From Aphanomyces cochlioides (taxonomy: Eukaryota; Oomycota; Saprolegniomycetes; Saprolegniales; Verrucalvaceae), in contig JAHQRK010000001.1 of the NCBI GenBank assembly GCA_019828595.1, positions 2,170,001 through 2,234,000 on the forward strand: DNA of 64,000 nt. The letters run 5' to 3'. Shown one piece after another: positions 34,725-47,000 of the stretch. Each line of letters starts with the position of its first letter. Position 1 is the stretch's first letter. The notes below the pieces were generated by a model. That model was given only the letters and a program-made list of their open reading frames with translations. It had not been told where the DNA came from and made no database searches. Made by a program: the position numbers and the translations under genes.

Positions 34725-36113
34725 ATGATGATCCGTCACTCGATTCGCTACACCGCTCGGCGCATCCGAGGCAATGGATCTGCCGCCTTGACCAAGCCCC
34801 ACGTCCGCACTTTGAGCTTCTTCAACCGCTTGAAGGAAGAAATCCAAGCTGAATTGATCAAAGACACGGCAAAAGAGAAGACAAAGGAAGCCAAGGAAGA
34901 ATTCGAGAAACGCGCGCAGCAAACCAAGGAAGAGTTTGAAGAAACTCTACGCAAAGCTAAAGAAGAAGCAACCAAGAGCGAATACTTTCAAGAAGCAAAG
35001 TCCAAGTTCTTTGACCCGCTGAACAAGGCGAAGACCAAAGTGGTCGGTGACGACCCCCAAGGATTCAAAGAAACTCTCGTGGATACATTCTATGAAGTCT
35101 TTGGCATGAACAAGAAGAAGTCGATCGAAGAAACGCTCACTTCATCGTTGGCTGATAAACGCACCAAGACTGAGACGCCCAAGGAAGATGAAGAAGCTGC
35201 ACCATACACTGGCACGACTGCTATTGTCGTCGTCAAGGGTGAACAAACTCCATGGGAACGTGTGGCCGCACGCCTTCGAGAAACTCCAATTATTCAAGGT
35301 CTTCTCGACGCTGCCAACAAAGCCGCCAAGACGGAGGCTGGCAAAGTTCTTGGATCGACAGCAAAGAAAGCTCGCGATAAAGTCGGCGATGCTACTGAAG
35401 ACGTGCGTGAATACTGGGAAACCAGTCAAAACCCGTCAGTACTGACACATGCGTCACTTTGCTCACAATTCCTCTAGATGGGTATACCGCATGTCGTCGA
35501 TCTACGATGGCTTGTTTGGTGAAACCCCAGAAAGTATCGCCATCAAGGAAATCCGGCGTGCGGATCCTTCCTTCGACGTCGAAACGTGGAAAGATGTAAG
35601 GGTCGTATGAGAGGCTATTCTTGATTTTTATTCCAGGCGGTGGCCGAAAACGTCGTCCCTCATGTCTTGGACGCCTTCTTGCGCGGAAACAGCCGAGACC
35701 TCAAGCAATGGATGGGTGAAGCGGCTTACAACACTGTTAACATGGCCATTCGCGAGCGAAAGTCCGAGGGATTGGTCGTCGATCCCAATATTTTGGCCAT
35801 CCGAAATGTGACTGTGATCGCTCTTTCGGTTTGTCATGTGTTGCTTGGAGCTGCTTGAGTGTCCGGTGTAGGCGGAAGACAAGCAAGCTCCAATTATTGG
35901 TATTCAATTGATGGCGCAGCAAATTAATTGCATCCGCAACCGCGAGGGTGAAATTGTCGAAGGTGCTGAAGATGACATTCAAGCGAACTTTTACATTTTT
36001 GCCTTCCGACGTGAATACGATGAAGAAGCAGCCGCGTTGAAATGGAAGATCATTGAATTTGGGGTAATTGGCTCGGTGCCATACATTTAATTTAGGAATT
36101 TCGACCCATATAG
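34725..36113 (+). CDS. TIM44: TIM44, mitochondrial inner membrane import motor subunit
   Basis: Exons 34725-35434, 35478-35595, 35637-35828, 35872-36063, 36096-36113 (409 aa); introns of 32-43 nt. The N-terminus is a mitochondrial presequence (MMIRHSIRYTARRIRG). A charged helical region (residues about 35-160) follows. The Tim44 C-terminal domain covers the last half (WVYRMSSIYDGLFGETPE, DPSFDVETWKD, DPNILAIRNVTVIALS, FYIFAFRREYDEE). Tim44 tethers mtHsp70 to the TIM23 channel at the matrix side. The last exon is only six codons (EFRPI and stop); without splicing the frame would stop at once in the intron. It converges on AAR2 with 12 nt between stop codons. Confidence 0.92.
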
Positions 36114-36125
36114 ACTGTGTACCCA

Positions 36126-37605
36126 TCAACACGAACGTTGTTGACGATAAATGTCTTGTGCAATGTTGAGATTCTCCTCTTCCGAATCGATTATGTCTTG
36201 CGTGAAGACATACGAAGGGAGCTACAACATCCTGAGCCCAAATTGATGAGTGATTTTCATACCTCGTCAGGCAAAACAACAGTCGGTGCACACTCGTCGT
36301 CGCCAAAGGTGTAAGTTCCCATCACATCAAACTCGAGATGAAATCGGTCTTTGAGGAATATTTTCAATTTTGTAGCGCGTTGCAACAACTAAATATGGTT
36401 AAATGCAGTCAAAACTCTCGGGACTACCTTGGGATCAAGAGTATCGTCATGCAGGATTTCAAAAAGAGATGCCAACGACGCTTTGATAAAGTTTTCATTG
36501 GCGACTTCGTCTTCGAAAAAGTCTGGTCCGACCTGAAGAGATCGTATGAGATCCACGAAAAAGAGGAATAGGATGAGTACCTGCTCCAAGTGCACATGTA
36601 TCACTTGGAGAAACGAAGAGAAGAGTTCAGGGCGTGTAATCACTGCATTTTCGCAAGAACATAACAGCCAAACAAACTAGGATGAGCTTTTAGTGGTAAA
36701 AAGACTTGGCGACTTACCTGTTTCCATTGATTGAGAGCGTCATACGACGAGATGAGCAAGAAGAGGACGAATGCCAGTTGTAATTCACCAAGAAGTGCTT
36801 TCTAAGTCAGAAATAGTTAAAATAATCAACATGACTAGCCCAAACCCAATCATTCTTGTAGTATGTTTCAAGTAGATATTCCAAATGCTCGCTGAAGTAG
36901 TTTAGAAGACATGATTGAGCTCTTGTACCTGCTGTCCAAGTGATACGCAGTCAAATCCTGAGGAGATTTGCGCGTCGAGGCTTTTCTTAGTGGCGTGAAT
37001 CGTGCGGTCTGAGCTGTATCTGGAAAGAATGGTTTGAGTGCTTCCGTCGAGGTTGATGACAATGCATCAGGATCTCCGGGAGAAATTGTGCCTCCAATAG
37101 TGAGTCCACATTTCTACGACTTGATCTTACGCTTGACGCAGAAGAAATTTTTACCTCGACCGCTGCACGGGTAATATATTTGGAGAGCTTGTGCCATGTC
37201 TTGATGTGTTTTTGGGGATATGCTCCCAGGTTACCGTCGAGCTGAAAGTTATGCACCGCACCTAGACCAACAAATCCATCAAACATGGTCCCGTATCAAG
37301 CATCTAGTACGCGTTAGGTTTTCAGCATCTACTTCGCTTTTCATTGGCACCAATTCCTCGGTATCTGTAGACCAAGTTCGGATGATCACATCGTTTGGTT
37401 GCATGTCGATGAAAAATCCTTGGCGAATTCCATTTGCACCGTCGCCATTCGACGAATAGAAGATGAAATGGAGACCAGATGGGATGAACTTGACACCTTG
37501 GAACTTCTCTGCTGTCCGAAAGGCTTCATAGTCGATGCCAAACTCGCTTCCGATCGGTACTTCGAGGCAAACAACAACGCCGACGCCTCCCGCCATTCCA
37601 CTCAT
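36126..37605 (-). CDS. AAR2: AAR2, U5 snRNP assembly factor
   Basis: Exons 37605-37311, 37261-37155, 37113-36929, 36891-36846, 36801-36718, 36676-36581, 36532-36428, 36388-36263, 36221-36126; 379 aa. Eight GT-AG introns of 37-49 nt. The N-terminal AAR2 domain starts VVVCLEVPIGSEFGIDYEAF and continues KFIPSGLHFIFYSS and RQGFFIDMQPNDVIIRTW. The middle shows ARFTPLRKASTRKSPQDLT, typical of the family linker. The C-terminal helical domain includes LLGELQLAFVLFLL and CENAVITRPELFSSFLQVI, and the protein ends with an acidic tail. AAR2 holds PRP8 in the cytoplasm and is exchanged for BRR2 during U5 snRNP maturation. Length is normal for the family (about 350-390 aa). Very short exon 4 (46 nt). Confidence 0.9.
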
Positions 37606-37722
37606 CTTTGAATTCTTCAAGTGGGATTATCCGGATACCGGAAAACCCAGTCATTTTGGCCGCAACTGTTGGAATCGCCGTGGATGTCCAAAATGTCAAG
37701 CAAAAGATGATGATAGACAGGA

Positions 37723-38509
37723 CTACTTTGCATTAGGATCTTTCGACTTAGGCCGTGCAATAATGTAGTACGTCGTGCCAAAGTGAAAGCGATGCATGGT
37801 CTCGACTTCAAGCCCAGCGTCGGCTACGATTTGCTCAATGTCACGATTCCAAAAGCATCCCCATCGCTCGGCATGTTTGAGGGCAAACTTGTCCAAGATG
37901 TACGTGAGCCATGAGTAGTGGCTTTTACCATGCTCGAGGAGAAGGATCTTGCCGTCGGTTTTGCACACTCGCTGCATTTCTTTCAACATGGTGACTGGAT
38001 TATCGACACTGCACAATGCAAAAGTATCGACAACAGTGTCGTACTCGCCGTCACCCACAGTCAATTCTTCAGCACTCATAACTGCAGTTTGAAAATCAGC
38101 AGGTAGCTGTTTGATCTGTGCAAGCATGTTGGAGCTCAGGTCCGTCAGGAGAACGTTCGAGCCACTTGGGTAATACGGCACATTGCGCCCTGTTCCCGCT
38201 GCTACTTCGACGATAGATCCCGATGCATTCTTGAGTAAAAATTGGCGCATGAGTTTGATGCCAGTCATCGTCTCATCGAAGTCGATTTCTATACAGGGTA
38301 TGGGTCGCATATCTATGCTTCGGTCATTCATCATTACCTTTGTCATACGTTCCCGAATTTTGATCAAAGCGGGCTTGGCGCTCGTTACCAGTGATAGGCT
38401 TGGCATTGCCTTTGTTGGGATCATACATGTAAATGTACGTCCCGAACGTAGCCGTCGCATAGACAGTCAGTCCTGCGAATGCAATCGCAGCTTTCCTTGC
38501 CGCCATCAT
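37723..38509 (-). CDS. Membrane-anchored SAM-dependent methyltransferase (OMS1-like)
   Basis: Exons 38509-38338 and 38288-37723 (245 aa), one 49-nt GT-AG intron. Residues 1-30 contain a hydrophobic segment (AAIAFAGLTVYATATFGTYI) that suggests a membrane anchor, possibly mitochondrial. The class I methyltransferase fold has motif I VEVAAGTGRNVPYYP, acidic motif II VLLTDLSSNML, AEELTVGDGEYDTVVDTFAL and LLLEHGKSHYSWL. This is the Methyltransf_11 group, close to yeast OMS1 and METTL7-type enzymes. The substrate cannot be inferred. It lies 117 nt upstream of AAR2 on the same strand and is divergent from CTP synthase. Confidence 0.85.
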
Positions 38510-38911
38510 TGGATATGGTCATGATGCGAGGGAGTGCTCGTGAGTGGCTGCCTGATTCTTGACTATTTTTCTAAAAAATAGTTGAAAAATCGATGATTTT
38601 TATGAAAATTCATTCGATTTTCGGTCGAAATACTTGACTGGACGGAGCCAAATCTGGTATTTTTTGCCAAACTCTGCTGTGAAAATTTGGCATTTTTATG
38701 AAAAATTCGCTCAAACGTTATGTTTGGCTGTTAAGATACTTTCTGTATAAATTAATATTTATCAGAACTAGATAGATGTCAAATGAGATTATCCATATAT
38801 AACGTCATAGAAATACCTCTGACATTCAATCTTTGTGGTTTTGAAATACTGGGATCGTGGTTGGTTTTGCGTCTTGAAATGAAATGTCAGTTTTGAATTG
38901 GCGCTGTGGTG
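38510..38911. promoter_or_regulatory. Divergent promoter region between methyltransferase and CTP synthase
   Basis: About 400 bp, AT-rich, with a small inverted repeat (ctatttttctaaaaaatag at about 38,563). Both flanking genes start outward from here. No core promoter motif is certain. Confidence 0.4.
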
Positions 38912-40621
38912 ATGAAGTACTTGGCAGTCAGCGGCGGCACCGTCAGTGGCCTTGGCAAAGGTATCACGATCAGCAGCATTGGTGTTGTGTTGAAAGCATG
39001 CGGTTTGCGTGTCACGTCCATCAAAATTGACCCATACCTCAACTGCGATGCCGGCACAATGAGTCCTTTTGAGCACGGTGAAGTTTTCGTTTTGGATGAC
39101 GGTGGCGAAGGTGATTTGGATCTTGGCAACTACGAACGCTTCTTGGGCATTACTCTCACCAAGGATCACAATATTACGACTGGCAAGGTGTACCAACAAG
39201 TCATCCGTCGAGAACGTCGTGGTGATTACTTGGGCAAGACTGTTCAAGTTGTGCCTCATGTAACCGACGCTATCCAAGCATGGATTGAACGTGTGGCCCA
39301 AATTCCAGTAGAAGGCGACTCGAAACCCGCTGATATTTGCTTGATCGAAGTTGGTGGAACCGTTGGTGACATTGAAAGCATGGTTTTCTTGGAAGCTTTG
39401 CGCCAATTCCAATTCAAGGTTGGCGTTGAAAATTTTTGCCTCGTCCATGTCTCGTTGGTACCTGTCATGGGATCTGTCGGTGAACAAAAGACCAAACCTA
39501 CTCAGCATGCGATTAAGGAACTCCGCAGTGCCGGTCTCACACCTGATGTCATCATTTGCCGAGCATCGTCACAACTAGAACCTGCAACCAAGGCCAAAAT
39601 CGGAATGTTTTGTCAAGTCAGTCAAAATCACGTCCTCAGTGTGCACGACGTAAGCAACATTTATCACGTGCCATTGCTCTTGGCTCGTCAAGGTGCTGCA
39701 TCCATCCTCTTATCGAAATTGCATTTGATGGACAAATACGTCGAGCCCAATTTGGATGCCTGGTCTGCGATGGCCCATCGTGTAGACAATTTTACCAAGA
39801 CTGTCAAGATCGCCTTGGTTGGCAAATACACTGGCTTGCAAGACTCTTACCTCAGCGTCATTAAAGCCCTCAAGCATGCGGCAATGAAATGTGACCACGA
39901 CTTGGTCATTGAGTGGATAGAATCTGTCGACTTGGATTTGGCCACCCGTACATCCGAACCAGAAAAGCACGCTGAAGCTTGGGCCAAGTTGAAATCCTGT
40001 GCCGGCATCGTCGTCCCTGGTGGTTTTGGAGACCGTGGTGTTGATGGCAAGGTTCTTTGCGCTCAATACGCTCGTGAAAACAAGATCCCTTTCTTGGGTA
40101 TCTGCCTCGGATTCCAGGTTGCCACAATTGAATATGCTCGCAACGTGTTGGGCTGGAAGAATGCAAACAGTGGCGAATTTGATGAATTCACCGACAAGAA
40201 AGTGGTTGTGTTCATGCCTGAAATCAATCCAAATGAAATGGGTGGTACTATGCGCTGCGGTGCTCGCTCAACCGTACTCGAACCCAGCCGAGACAACAAG
40301 CGATCACTTGCTTCTTACTTGTATGCCAACAAGCCTGAAATCTTGGAACGCCACCGCCATCGATATGAAATCAACCCTGATTTTGTGACCGACTTGGAAG
40401 GTGCTGGCTTGCAGTTCGTTGGCCGTGGTGACAAGGGTCTCCGAATGCAAATTGCTGAATTGGACCGAAATGTACATCCTTTTTACTTTGGCACTCAGTA
40501 CCATCCTGAATTCAAGAGCCATCCCAATGACCCAAGTCCACCATTTTATGGTTTGCTGCTCGCTGCAACTGGTGGTCTCCAAGCGTACATGGAAGAATGC
40601 GACAAGGTTTTCAACGCTTGA
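38912..40621 (+). CDS. CTPS: CTP synthase
   Basis: 569 aa, single exon; start at ATG 38912 ([17 protein letters not shown]), where family members begin. The N-terminal synthetase domain carries the glycine-rich P-loop, [20 protein letters not shown], and [11 protein letters not shown]. The C-terminal glutamine amidotransferase domain has PGGFGDRG, the nucleophile Cys in GICLGFQ and the catalytic His-Glu in QYHPEF. The enzyme makes CTP from UTP, ATP and glutamine, the last step of de novo pyrimidine nucleotide synthesis, in the cytosol. Length is normal (about 530-590 aa). It is the only long gene here without introns besides the syntaxins. Confidence 0.97.
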   Translation: MKYLAVSGGTVSGLGKGITISSIGVVLKACGLRVTSIKIDPYLNCDAGTMSPFEHGEVFVLDDGGEGDLDLGNYERFLGITLTKDHNITTGKVYQQVIRRERRGDYLGKTVQVVPHVTDAIQAWIERVAQIPVEGDSKPADICLIEVGGTVGDIESMVFLEALRQFQFKVGVENFCLVHVSLVPVMGSVGEQKTKPTQHAIKELRSAGLTPDVIICRASSQLEPATKAKIGMFCQVSQNHVLSVHDVSNIYHVPLLLARQGAASILLSKLHLMDKYVEPNLDAWSAMAHRVDNFTKTVKIALVGKYTGLQDSYLSVIKALKHAAMKCDHDLVIEWIESVDLDLATRTSEPEKHAEAWAKLKSCAGIVVPGGFGDRGVDGKVLCAQYARENKIPFLGICLGFQVATIEYARNVLGWKNANSGEFDEFTDKKVVVFMPEINPNEMGGTMRCGARSTVLEPSRDNKRSLASYLYANKPEILERHRHRYEINPDFVTDLEGAGLQFVGRGDKGLRMQIAELDRNVHPFYFGTQYHPEFKSHPNDPSPPFYGLLLAATGGLQAYMEECDKVFNA

Positions 40622-41257
40622 GCCTACTGCGGTGGTTCGTGCTTTAGCTACAATAAATGAACATGGGTTTCGTCTGCGACGAATGTAGAATAGTTAAATT
40701 GTTAAATTAATCAACTCAACTAGAATGAATCTCTCTTATTTTCTCGATCCAACTTGTCTTCTGGCTGGCAAAGCATTCCCAATTGGTTCCAGCTTCGGTT
40801 CTGCCATTTTTTATTCGGACCTAAAGCTAATGACTTGTCAGTTGCTACAGGATTAACAATTCTTGGTCAGAGAGAAGACCATTTAATGCCCAGACGCAAG
40901 GTGCATCATCATGAGCTGACGAGGGAGTTCTGCACCAACGAATCCATCGAAATGTATTTGATTGGATAAAACAGTCTATTTTTAGACGACAGCAGTGTCA
41001 TCACAATTGACAATGCTTTAGAAAACTCTTGTGCTGGAGGATCAAATCGCCGTTCATGGCCACCTGGGCGCCTTAAAGTACTTCTTGTGTTTTGCACGTG
41101 ATCATATGCATACAGAGACCGCCTTCATTGATTTGTGCATGAGTATTTCTACATATTCCTTCGCCGTAAACTGCATATCATAACTGTTGTAAGAGCATAA
41201 CATAGCACTCCTCCCCGAGTTCCCCTACACTTCAGAGTATTATACGACAACAAGTCA
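40622..41257. other. Intergenic between CTP synthase and the repeat array
   Basis: About 0.6 kb with no recognised gene. The array homology begins at about 41,258; the sequence just before it is not found in the other units, so this is the unique left flank of the array. Confidence 0.5.
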
Positions 41258-41734
41258 TGGAACCGACCAAGCATCCAACGATGCAAACGCGCTCGAAGGA
41301 GCCACTCCGCAGCATGGACGTGCAAGTGGTGGTGAATGACCTCGCGCCAGTCTACTATATAACTCGATAATGATAACTTTTGCATGACTACTTGTATCGT
41401 CAGGGTCCATGACAAAGGATATCTTGGACAACTGGGTCCTTGACGAGGGATATCTTGGACAGCCACGTTGTTGCTGGCCATTCCGGATAAAGGGTTTCTA
41501 TCTTTCCGGAGAACCTGTCTGTTGGAAAAGCGCGCAAGAAAGGCGCCAGCGTCCAGATCCTCCCCGCTTGATGGAGCGTCTCCGTTGGCTCCAAGGACGA
41601 CCCACGTCTCAAGAAATAGTGCGACCGAGATCAGGTGTGTGTAGATATGGCATGATATGGATGAAGCAGACGACGATAGAATGGTGCTCGACTTCTTGTG
41701 TGGCCTCCTCGTTCTGTCGTGTGCTCGCCAGGAC

Positions 41735-41811
41735 AAGGTGGCCATGTGTATCCTCGACGTCAATGTGTTGTCCTATACAGCATTGAAGTCGAGGATACAC
41801 ATCGCCACCTT
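41735..41811. repeat. Imperfect 31-bp hairpin present in every array unit
   Basis: Arms 41735-41765 and 41781-41811 pair with two mismatches around a 15-nt loop (tgttgtcctatacag). The same structure recurs in all units (for example 49652-49728, and in reverse orientation near 52,669-52,745). It lies just before the CLASP-like coding segment. Confidence 0.85.
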
Positions 41812-41842
41812 ATACTATCCGTCGGTGGTGTCGTCGCTCTGA

Positions 41843-42391
41843 GACTTTGTGGTTCCTCTTCTGTCGCATGGGAGAATTCCCCATTTCAACGCACGAGGTC
41901 CTCGCGACCTCGAGGCCATTTTCGAATTCGACCTCCCTACGATGAACACGCTGTTTTGTAAGGTGCGTTGGTCGTCTGTCCTCTCGGTCGGTCTCACGGG
42001 ATGTAGATCAACGCCTGCCGAGCCACACTCGAAGGCTACAGTGCCGAGTGCACTATGACCGGTGCGTTGAAGAAGCTGAGAAGCTGCCTCAAACGCGCGA
42101 AAATGGAGTCGAAAAATGCTGTGGTGGACCACATGCTGCCTCTCGCGGTATGGATTGTCGAAAAAGATCCCTCCTGACTCGGACTAGGCAAGCGTGCGAG
42201 CCAAGTTGCTGTCGAGTTTGGACGCGACGGTGGTGCAAGCAACGTGTGGTGTGGTAGCTTCGTTTGCGCGTCAGTTGGGTGCAGCGTTTGCACCGTTTGC
42301 GGACGTCTTGCTCGTGCCACTCTTGGACGCAGCTTGTGTGCGTCGAATGTCGGCTGAGGACCCTGCAGCGATCACCATGGCGAGCACATAT
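41843..42391 (+). pseudogene. CLASP N-terminal/TOG-like gene fragment, cut by retroelement
   Basis: Carries the same exons as the copy at 49760 (DFVVPLLSHGRIPHFNARG, then INACRATLEGYSAE, then ASVRAKLLSSLDATVVQ) with the introns intact. It ends at the LTR after SMASTYC equivalent, so exons D and E are lost. Confidence 0.7.
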
Positions 42392-42533
42392 TGTAACCGG
42401 GCGCAGAGGATGTCAGGCGCGTGTGAACTGCGACTGAAGTGTAAGATTGAATTAAAGTTAAAGCAACCTGTCTCATTCCTGTCTTGTTTCTCGTTGGCTA
42501 TCGCACAGCCTCACTAGGAGCTTCAACTTCTGT
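42392..42533 (-). repeat. 3' LTR of gypsy element
   Basis: Starts tgtaaccgggcgcag and ends aacttctgt on the plus strand. Identical to the copy at 48956-49097 except for agattg against agagtg. The exact outer borders are uncertain by a few bases. Confidence 0.88.
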
Positions 42534-42801
42534 GGCCTCCCAAGGCCAGTCGTTCACACAGCGAGCGCGGGGAACCGCTACTGCAGGGCGCCAGGTCTGT
42601 TCACATACCGCGCCTTTATCTCATGTACCTGCCAGACATGGCACGGTTACATCCTCCCACACTTAGGGCGAAAGCCCGTATGCTTTGCAGAGATGCCTCC
42701 CTCGCTGGGGGTAATCCCGTCACAGTCCCGTCTGAACTGGGACTGGTGTGTTCCAACTATCACATTGGCTCTCGCTGAGCCAATCAGGAACATTTTCGAA
42801 A

Positions 42802-44004
42802 ATGTACGCCGACGAAGAGGTCGATTACGAGTACACGCCGCCCTCGCCCGATCTGGGCAGTCGCGAGCAAAGCGCAGCGCCGGCGCAGGGGCGCGCCAAG
42901 TACCTTGAGAACCTTTGGATCCGGGAGGGCCAAACTCGACTTGGCGGTGGTGTCCACGCGCGGTGTCACGGATCGGGCAAGTTTCGAGATTTTTTGGCGC
43001 AATTGCCTTCTCGCCTGCGCGACGATTCTAAAAGTGATTTTGCGGCGGGGGTTGCCTTTGCAGTAACTTTGTGGGAAACCTGCAACCCCGTCATCGTCGA
43101 TATGGCCGAATGGCCTTCGATCCGACAAGACCAGCGCCGCTTTGGTGGTATGCGCCTGTGTGTTCCTGTTTCTCCCTTGCGGGACGAAACTAAATTTGAG
43201 TACGTGGCCATCTGGGCCAACCGAATACTGGCACGTATCTCGCTCGACACCAAGACGTGGCCCCACAACTACGCTAAGTTCCAAGAGCGTGTTGTTAAAT
43301 TTTGCGCGTGAGCGCCATGGCTTGAAGGTACGCCTCGCTGCCGAGGTCGTCGGAGCGATCGCTGTCGCGTACCAAAAGCTGAGAGTAGTCTGTGTGAGTC
43401 TGGACCAAGGTCCGCTTCTCTCACCCATGTGTTCGTAGGAGCCGCCTCCGAATTTTGCGCCAGGATGCGATACTCGCGGCCCTGCTGGCCCCAGCGCTGA
43501 GCGACAATCCGCGCGCCGTCATCGCTCCCCTCGTTCTCGCTCTCGCTCGGCCGAGCCTGAGGCGAAACGTTCGCGCCGAGAGGCGGGGCGTAGTCCAAGT
43601 CGGGACCGCCCGCGATATGCGCTGGACGAAGATTTGTACCAGCTGCGTGATGAAGTTGCGGAGCTGACCAGCCAACTTGGTCACTCCGAACAGGAGTTTG
43701 AAGGTTGGCTTCAGGACCTTCAAGACGAGCTCCAGACTGAGCGCGAGAAGCGTCGCGACTTGCAATCGCGCTTCGAGAAGATGTCGAAGCTCTGCGAGCA
43801 ACACGCGGCGACCGCCGAGGGCTTGAAGAACTGGGCCCGCGCGATGGATGTACACCGCGAATGGTTTACAAGAAGAGCTCGGAGCTCGAGCTACTTGTTG
43901 AGTGTCTCGCGAAGGAGAGAGATCGTGTGGACGCGCATCTTCAAGCGCTCTACTCGAAGATCCGACAGGACTACGTTCCGTTTGAGGAATTGAAGAAGGG
44001 GTAA
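42802..44004 (+). pseudogene. Extra antisense gene inside the gypsy element
   Basis: Runs opposite to pol. ATG at 42802 (MYADEEVDYEYTPPSPDLGS) opens a 170-residue stretch with a possible globular part (FRDFLAQLPSRLRDD, FAAGVAFAVTLWETCNP). A one-base shift near 43,309 is needed to continue into RERHGLKVRLAAEVV. A good GT-AG intron of about 54 nt follows (about 43,385-43,438). Then come an SR-rich stretch (RSPRSRSRSAEPEAKRSRRE) and a long coiled coil (YQLRDEVAELTSQLG, REKRRDLQSRFEKMSKL); a second shift near 43,860 leads to the C-terminal coil and TAA at 44004. Family unknown. It resembles the additional antisense ORFs reported in some plant LTR elements only in position. Confidence 0.6.
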
Positions 44005-47000
44005 CTGCGTCCTGAGGTATGTGTCTCTTGAGCTTGCCCGTGTAGATGACGGGATGGATGTCCCAGTCATCGGGCAGTTCGAGCTCGTAGTCCATTGGAC
44101 TAATAACGTTTCGAATAGGGAATGGCCCCAACCAAGGGCCGCGAAGCTTCGAAGGGCCGATAGGTCCTTTCATGACCGACCGATGCACGTAGACTAGGTC
44201 GCTAACCGAATACGCATTTGTATTTCCTCGATTGTGTTTGTTGGCCTGACGGGCCTGTTTCACTTGAGCACTGGCGATATTCTCGCGTAGGCGCAGTTGC
44301 AATGATTCGCGTGACGACGCGAAATGTTCGACAGAAGCGGCTGTCCGCCGCGGAACGTCATCAGAGATTCCTCCCACACTTAAAACAGGATGGTCCACGT
44401 CTGTGGAAAGCCGCGGGTGCTTCAATTGCACCGCGTAGAAGGGCGTAAAGCCCGTTGACGCATGAACAGACGTGTTGTAAGCAAAACACGCTGTTGGCAG
44501 CATGGAACTCCATGTTTTCGGCTTAGACAAGGCATAGCTTTGAAGGGTGTCTTCGAGAACGCGATTCGCGCGTTCGGTCTGACCATCAGACTCAGGATGG
44601 TCCGAGCTGGACATGTTCAACGTCATCCCGCAGAGCGCGAACAGCGCTCGCCAAAAATGGGACGTAAACCGAGGGTCTCGATCCGAGACGATACTGTACG
44701 GGAGTCCAAAATGACAATAGATGTTGTCAAAGAAAAGGCGAGCTGACTGCTCCGCCGTAACGGATGCCTTAACAGGCAGCGCGATCAGGTACTTGGATGC
44801 GCAATCGACAAGTGTGAAGATACCCATATTGCCCGACTTGTCACTGGGCAAGCCAAAAATGAAGTCCATGCTGACGGACTCCCACAGTTCCAGTGGGACG
44901 TCGAGGCTCTGTAGCGGAGCCTGTGAGTGTGGGGCGGCCTTGACGGCCTGACATACGCAACACGATGCGACAAAACGTGCCACCGCCTTATACAGGCGAG
45001 GCCACCAAAATGAACGGGCGACAGACAGATATGTCTTCTCGCGGCCAAAATGGCCGCCGCTCGGGGTGTCGTGAAATTCGCGGATGATCTCCGCACGGAG
45101 GGTCGGGTCGCACGGCACAGCCACTCGTGGGGCGTCCCCCGGAGTGACTGAATACCACAACAAATCGTCGTGGAAAGTGAAACGTCCGATCTGGACTACC
45201 TTGGTGGAGAGTGATTTGCCAGCGGTAATGGCATCAATCGTCCAGCGAAGTGCGGGATCAAGGCTATACGATCCTCGAATGCGATCAAACAAGTCCGAAC
45301 GGACTTCGGATATGGCAGACAGGCAGGGAGGTTCCTCCTCCGCTGGACGGCGCGACAGCGCGTCTGCAATGACGTTGGTACGACCTGGTTTGTACTCAAC
45401 AGTCATGTTGTGTTCCGCGAAAAACGCGAGCCACCTGGCCATCCGGTCAGAGATATGCGGCGAGTTCACAGCAGTCCGCAAGGACGCGTGATTCGTGTAT
45501 ACCGTAAACGGCTTCGAGCCGAGAAGGTAGATGCGGAATTTGACCAAGGCGTATTTCATCGCAAGTAATTCGAGGTCATGGACCGGATAGTTGCGCTCAG
45601 CAGCGCGCAGCTGCCGTGACTGATAGGAGACGGGTCGGTCACGACCCTCGTCATCCTTTTGCATGAGGCAGCAACCTATTGCTCGCACAGATGCATCACA
45701 GACGACCGAGAATGGTCGATTGAAGTCAGGCAACGCCAGGATCGACGCTTGCGTGAGGCTGGCCTTGATGCCGTCAAAAGCCTCTTGACATTCTTGTGTC
45801 CAGTCCCACTGGACATCCTTCATTAGTAGCCGCGTCAGCGGCGTTGTGATGTCGGCAAAGTTCTTTGAAAACTTGTGAAGGTAGGTCGCAAGACCAAGCC
45901 AGCTGCGGGGCTCTGTCACAGTGGCCGGGACAGGCCAAGTTGTGATCGTGGTGACTTTGGCCGGGTCTGCGACATCCATTGATACCAACGTACTCCCCGA
46001 GTACGGGTATTTCTTCAACGCCGAACATACACTTCTGTAAGTTGGCATACAATGCTGCGTCTCGCAGCGTCTGAAAGTCCTGCCGCAGGTGTCCAAAATG
46101 GACTTGCACGTCGGTGCACGTATATGTCGTCGAAGTACGACGGCGCAAAGTCGCGCAGCGGGCGCAACTTTTGCATGACCATTCGGTTGAAGGTCGCTGG
46201 GGCATTAGCGAGCCCTTGTGGCATCACCAGCCACTCCCACAGCATGCCCGATGGCGTCGAGACAGCTGTTTGGGAATGTCACATGCGCGCACGAGGATTT
46301 GATAGAATTCATCGCGCAGATCGATCGTTGAAAAGATCATCGAGCCACCCATGCTGTCAATGATGACGTCTTTTCTGGGAATCGGCGTTTGCGCCGGGAT
46401 GGTGGCTGCGTTCAGCTTGTTATAAGCACGAACGATTCGCCAAGAGCCGCTAGGCTTCTTGACCCAGAAGGTCGGACTCGAGTGTGGCGACGTACTCTCC
46501 CGTACGTGCCCCGCCTTCTTGCGTGCGGCGAAGAATGAGTCGATGAACTCGACTTGCTCACGTGGTAGTGGCCACTGTCGAGTGACACACCACTTTGTCT
46601 CTGGCGTCAGGTCAATCTCATGACGCACGCCCTTGTCCTTGGGCAGTCTCGCGGGAACTTCCTCCGGGAAGATATCCTCGTATTTCTTCACGAGGAGGTA
46701 AAACGGGCTCGTTCGGAGCCTATCCCAAACGCGAGAGTGTGCTGGCGGTGTCTCGCCAGCTACGTCCGGATCCTCCGCGGACGTCGTGTAGAGGTCAATC
46801 TCATCAACACTCTGTATCACTGCGATACAGGTGATGCGCTTGGAGCGCAGAGCACTTCTAAACTCGGCAAAGCTCATCTCTTCGAGCTTGCATATTTCTT
46901 CAGCTGTCTTCGGCAGCTCAGTCAAGTCGCAATGCGACAAAATGACATCTTCAACAAAGACGCGCCCAGACACGGGCAGCGTCGGCATAGGACTGCGCTC

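Larger units (their letters stand above)
41258..42391 (+). repeat. Truncated 1.87-kb array unit left of the retroelement
   Basis: Matches the unit at 49,175-50,308 at a constant offset of 7917 bp. It is cut at 42391 by the LTR, inside the CLASP-like coding exon (at SMASTYC). One base in that exon differs (atcaccatg here, atcagcatg in the other copies). Confidence 0.92.

Noticed and set aside
38789..39508. 239-codon minus-strand frame over CTP synthase
   Set aside because: Antisense shadow; CTP synthase on the plus strand is unmistakable.
43421..44020. C-terminal extension of gypsy pol (about 200 residues)
   Set aside because: It is the complement of the antisense coiled-coil gene and shows no pol-type domain; the pol homology ends near 44,020.
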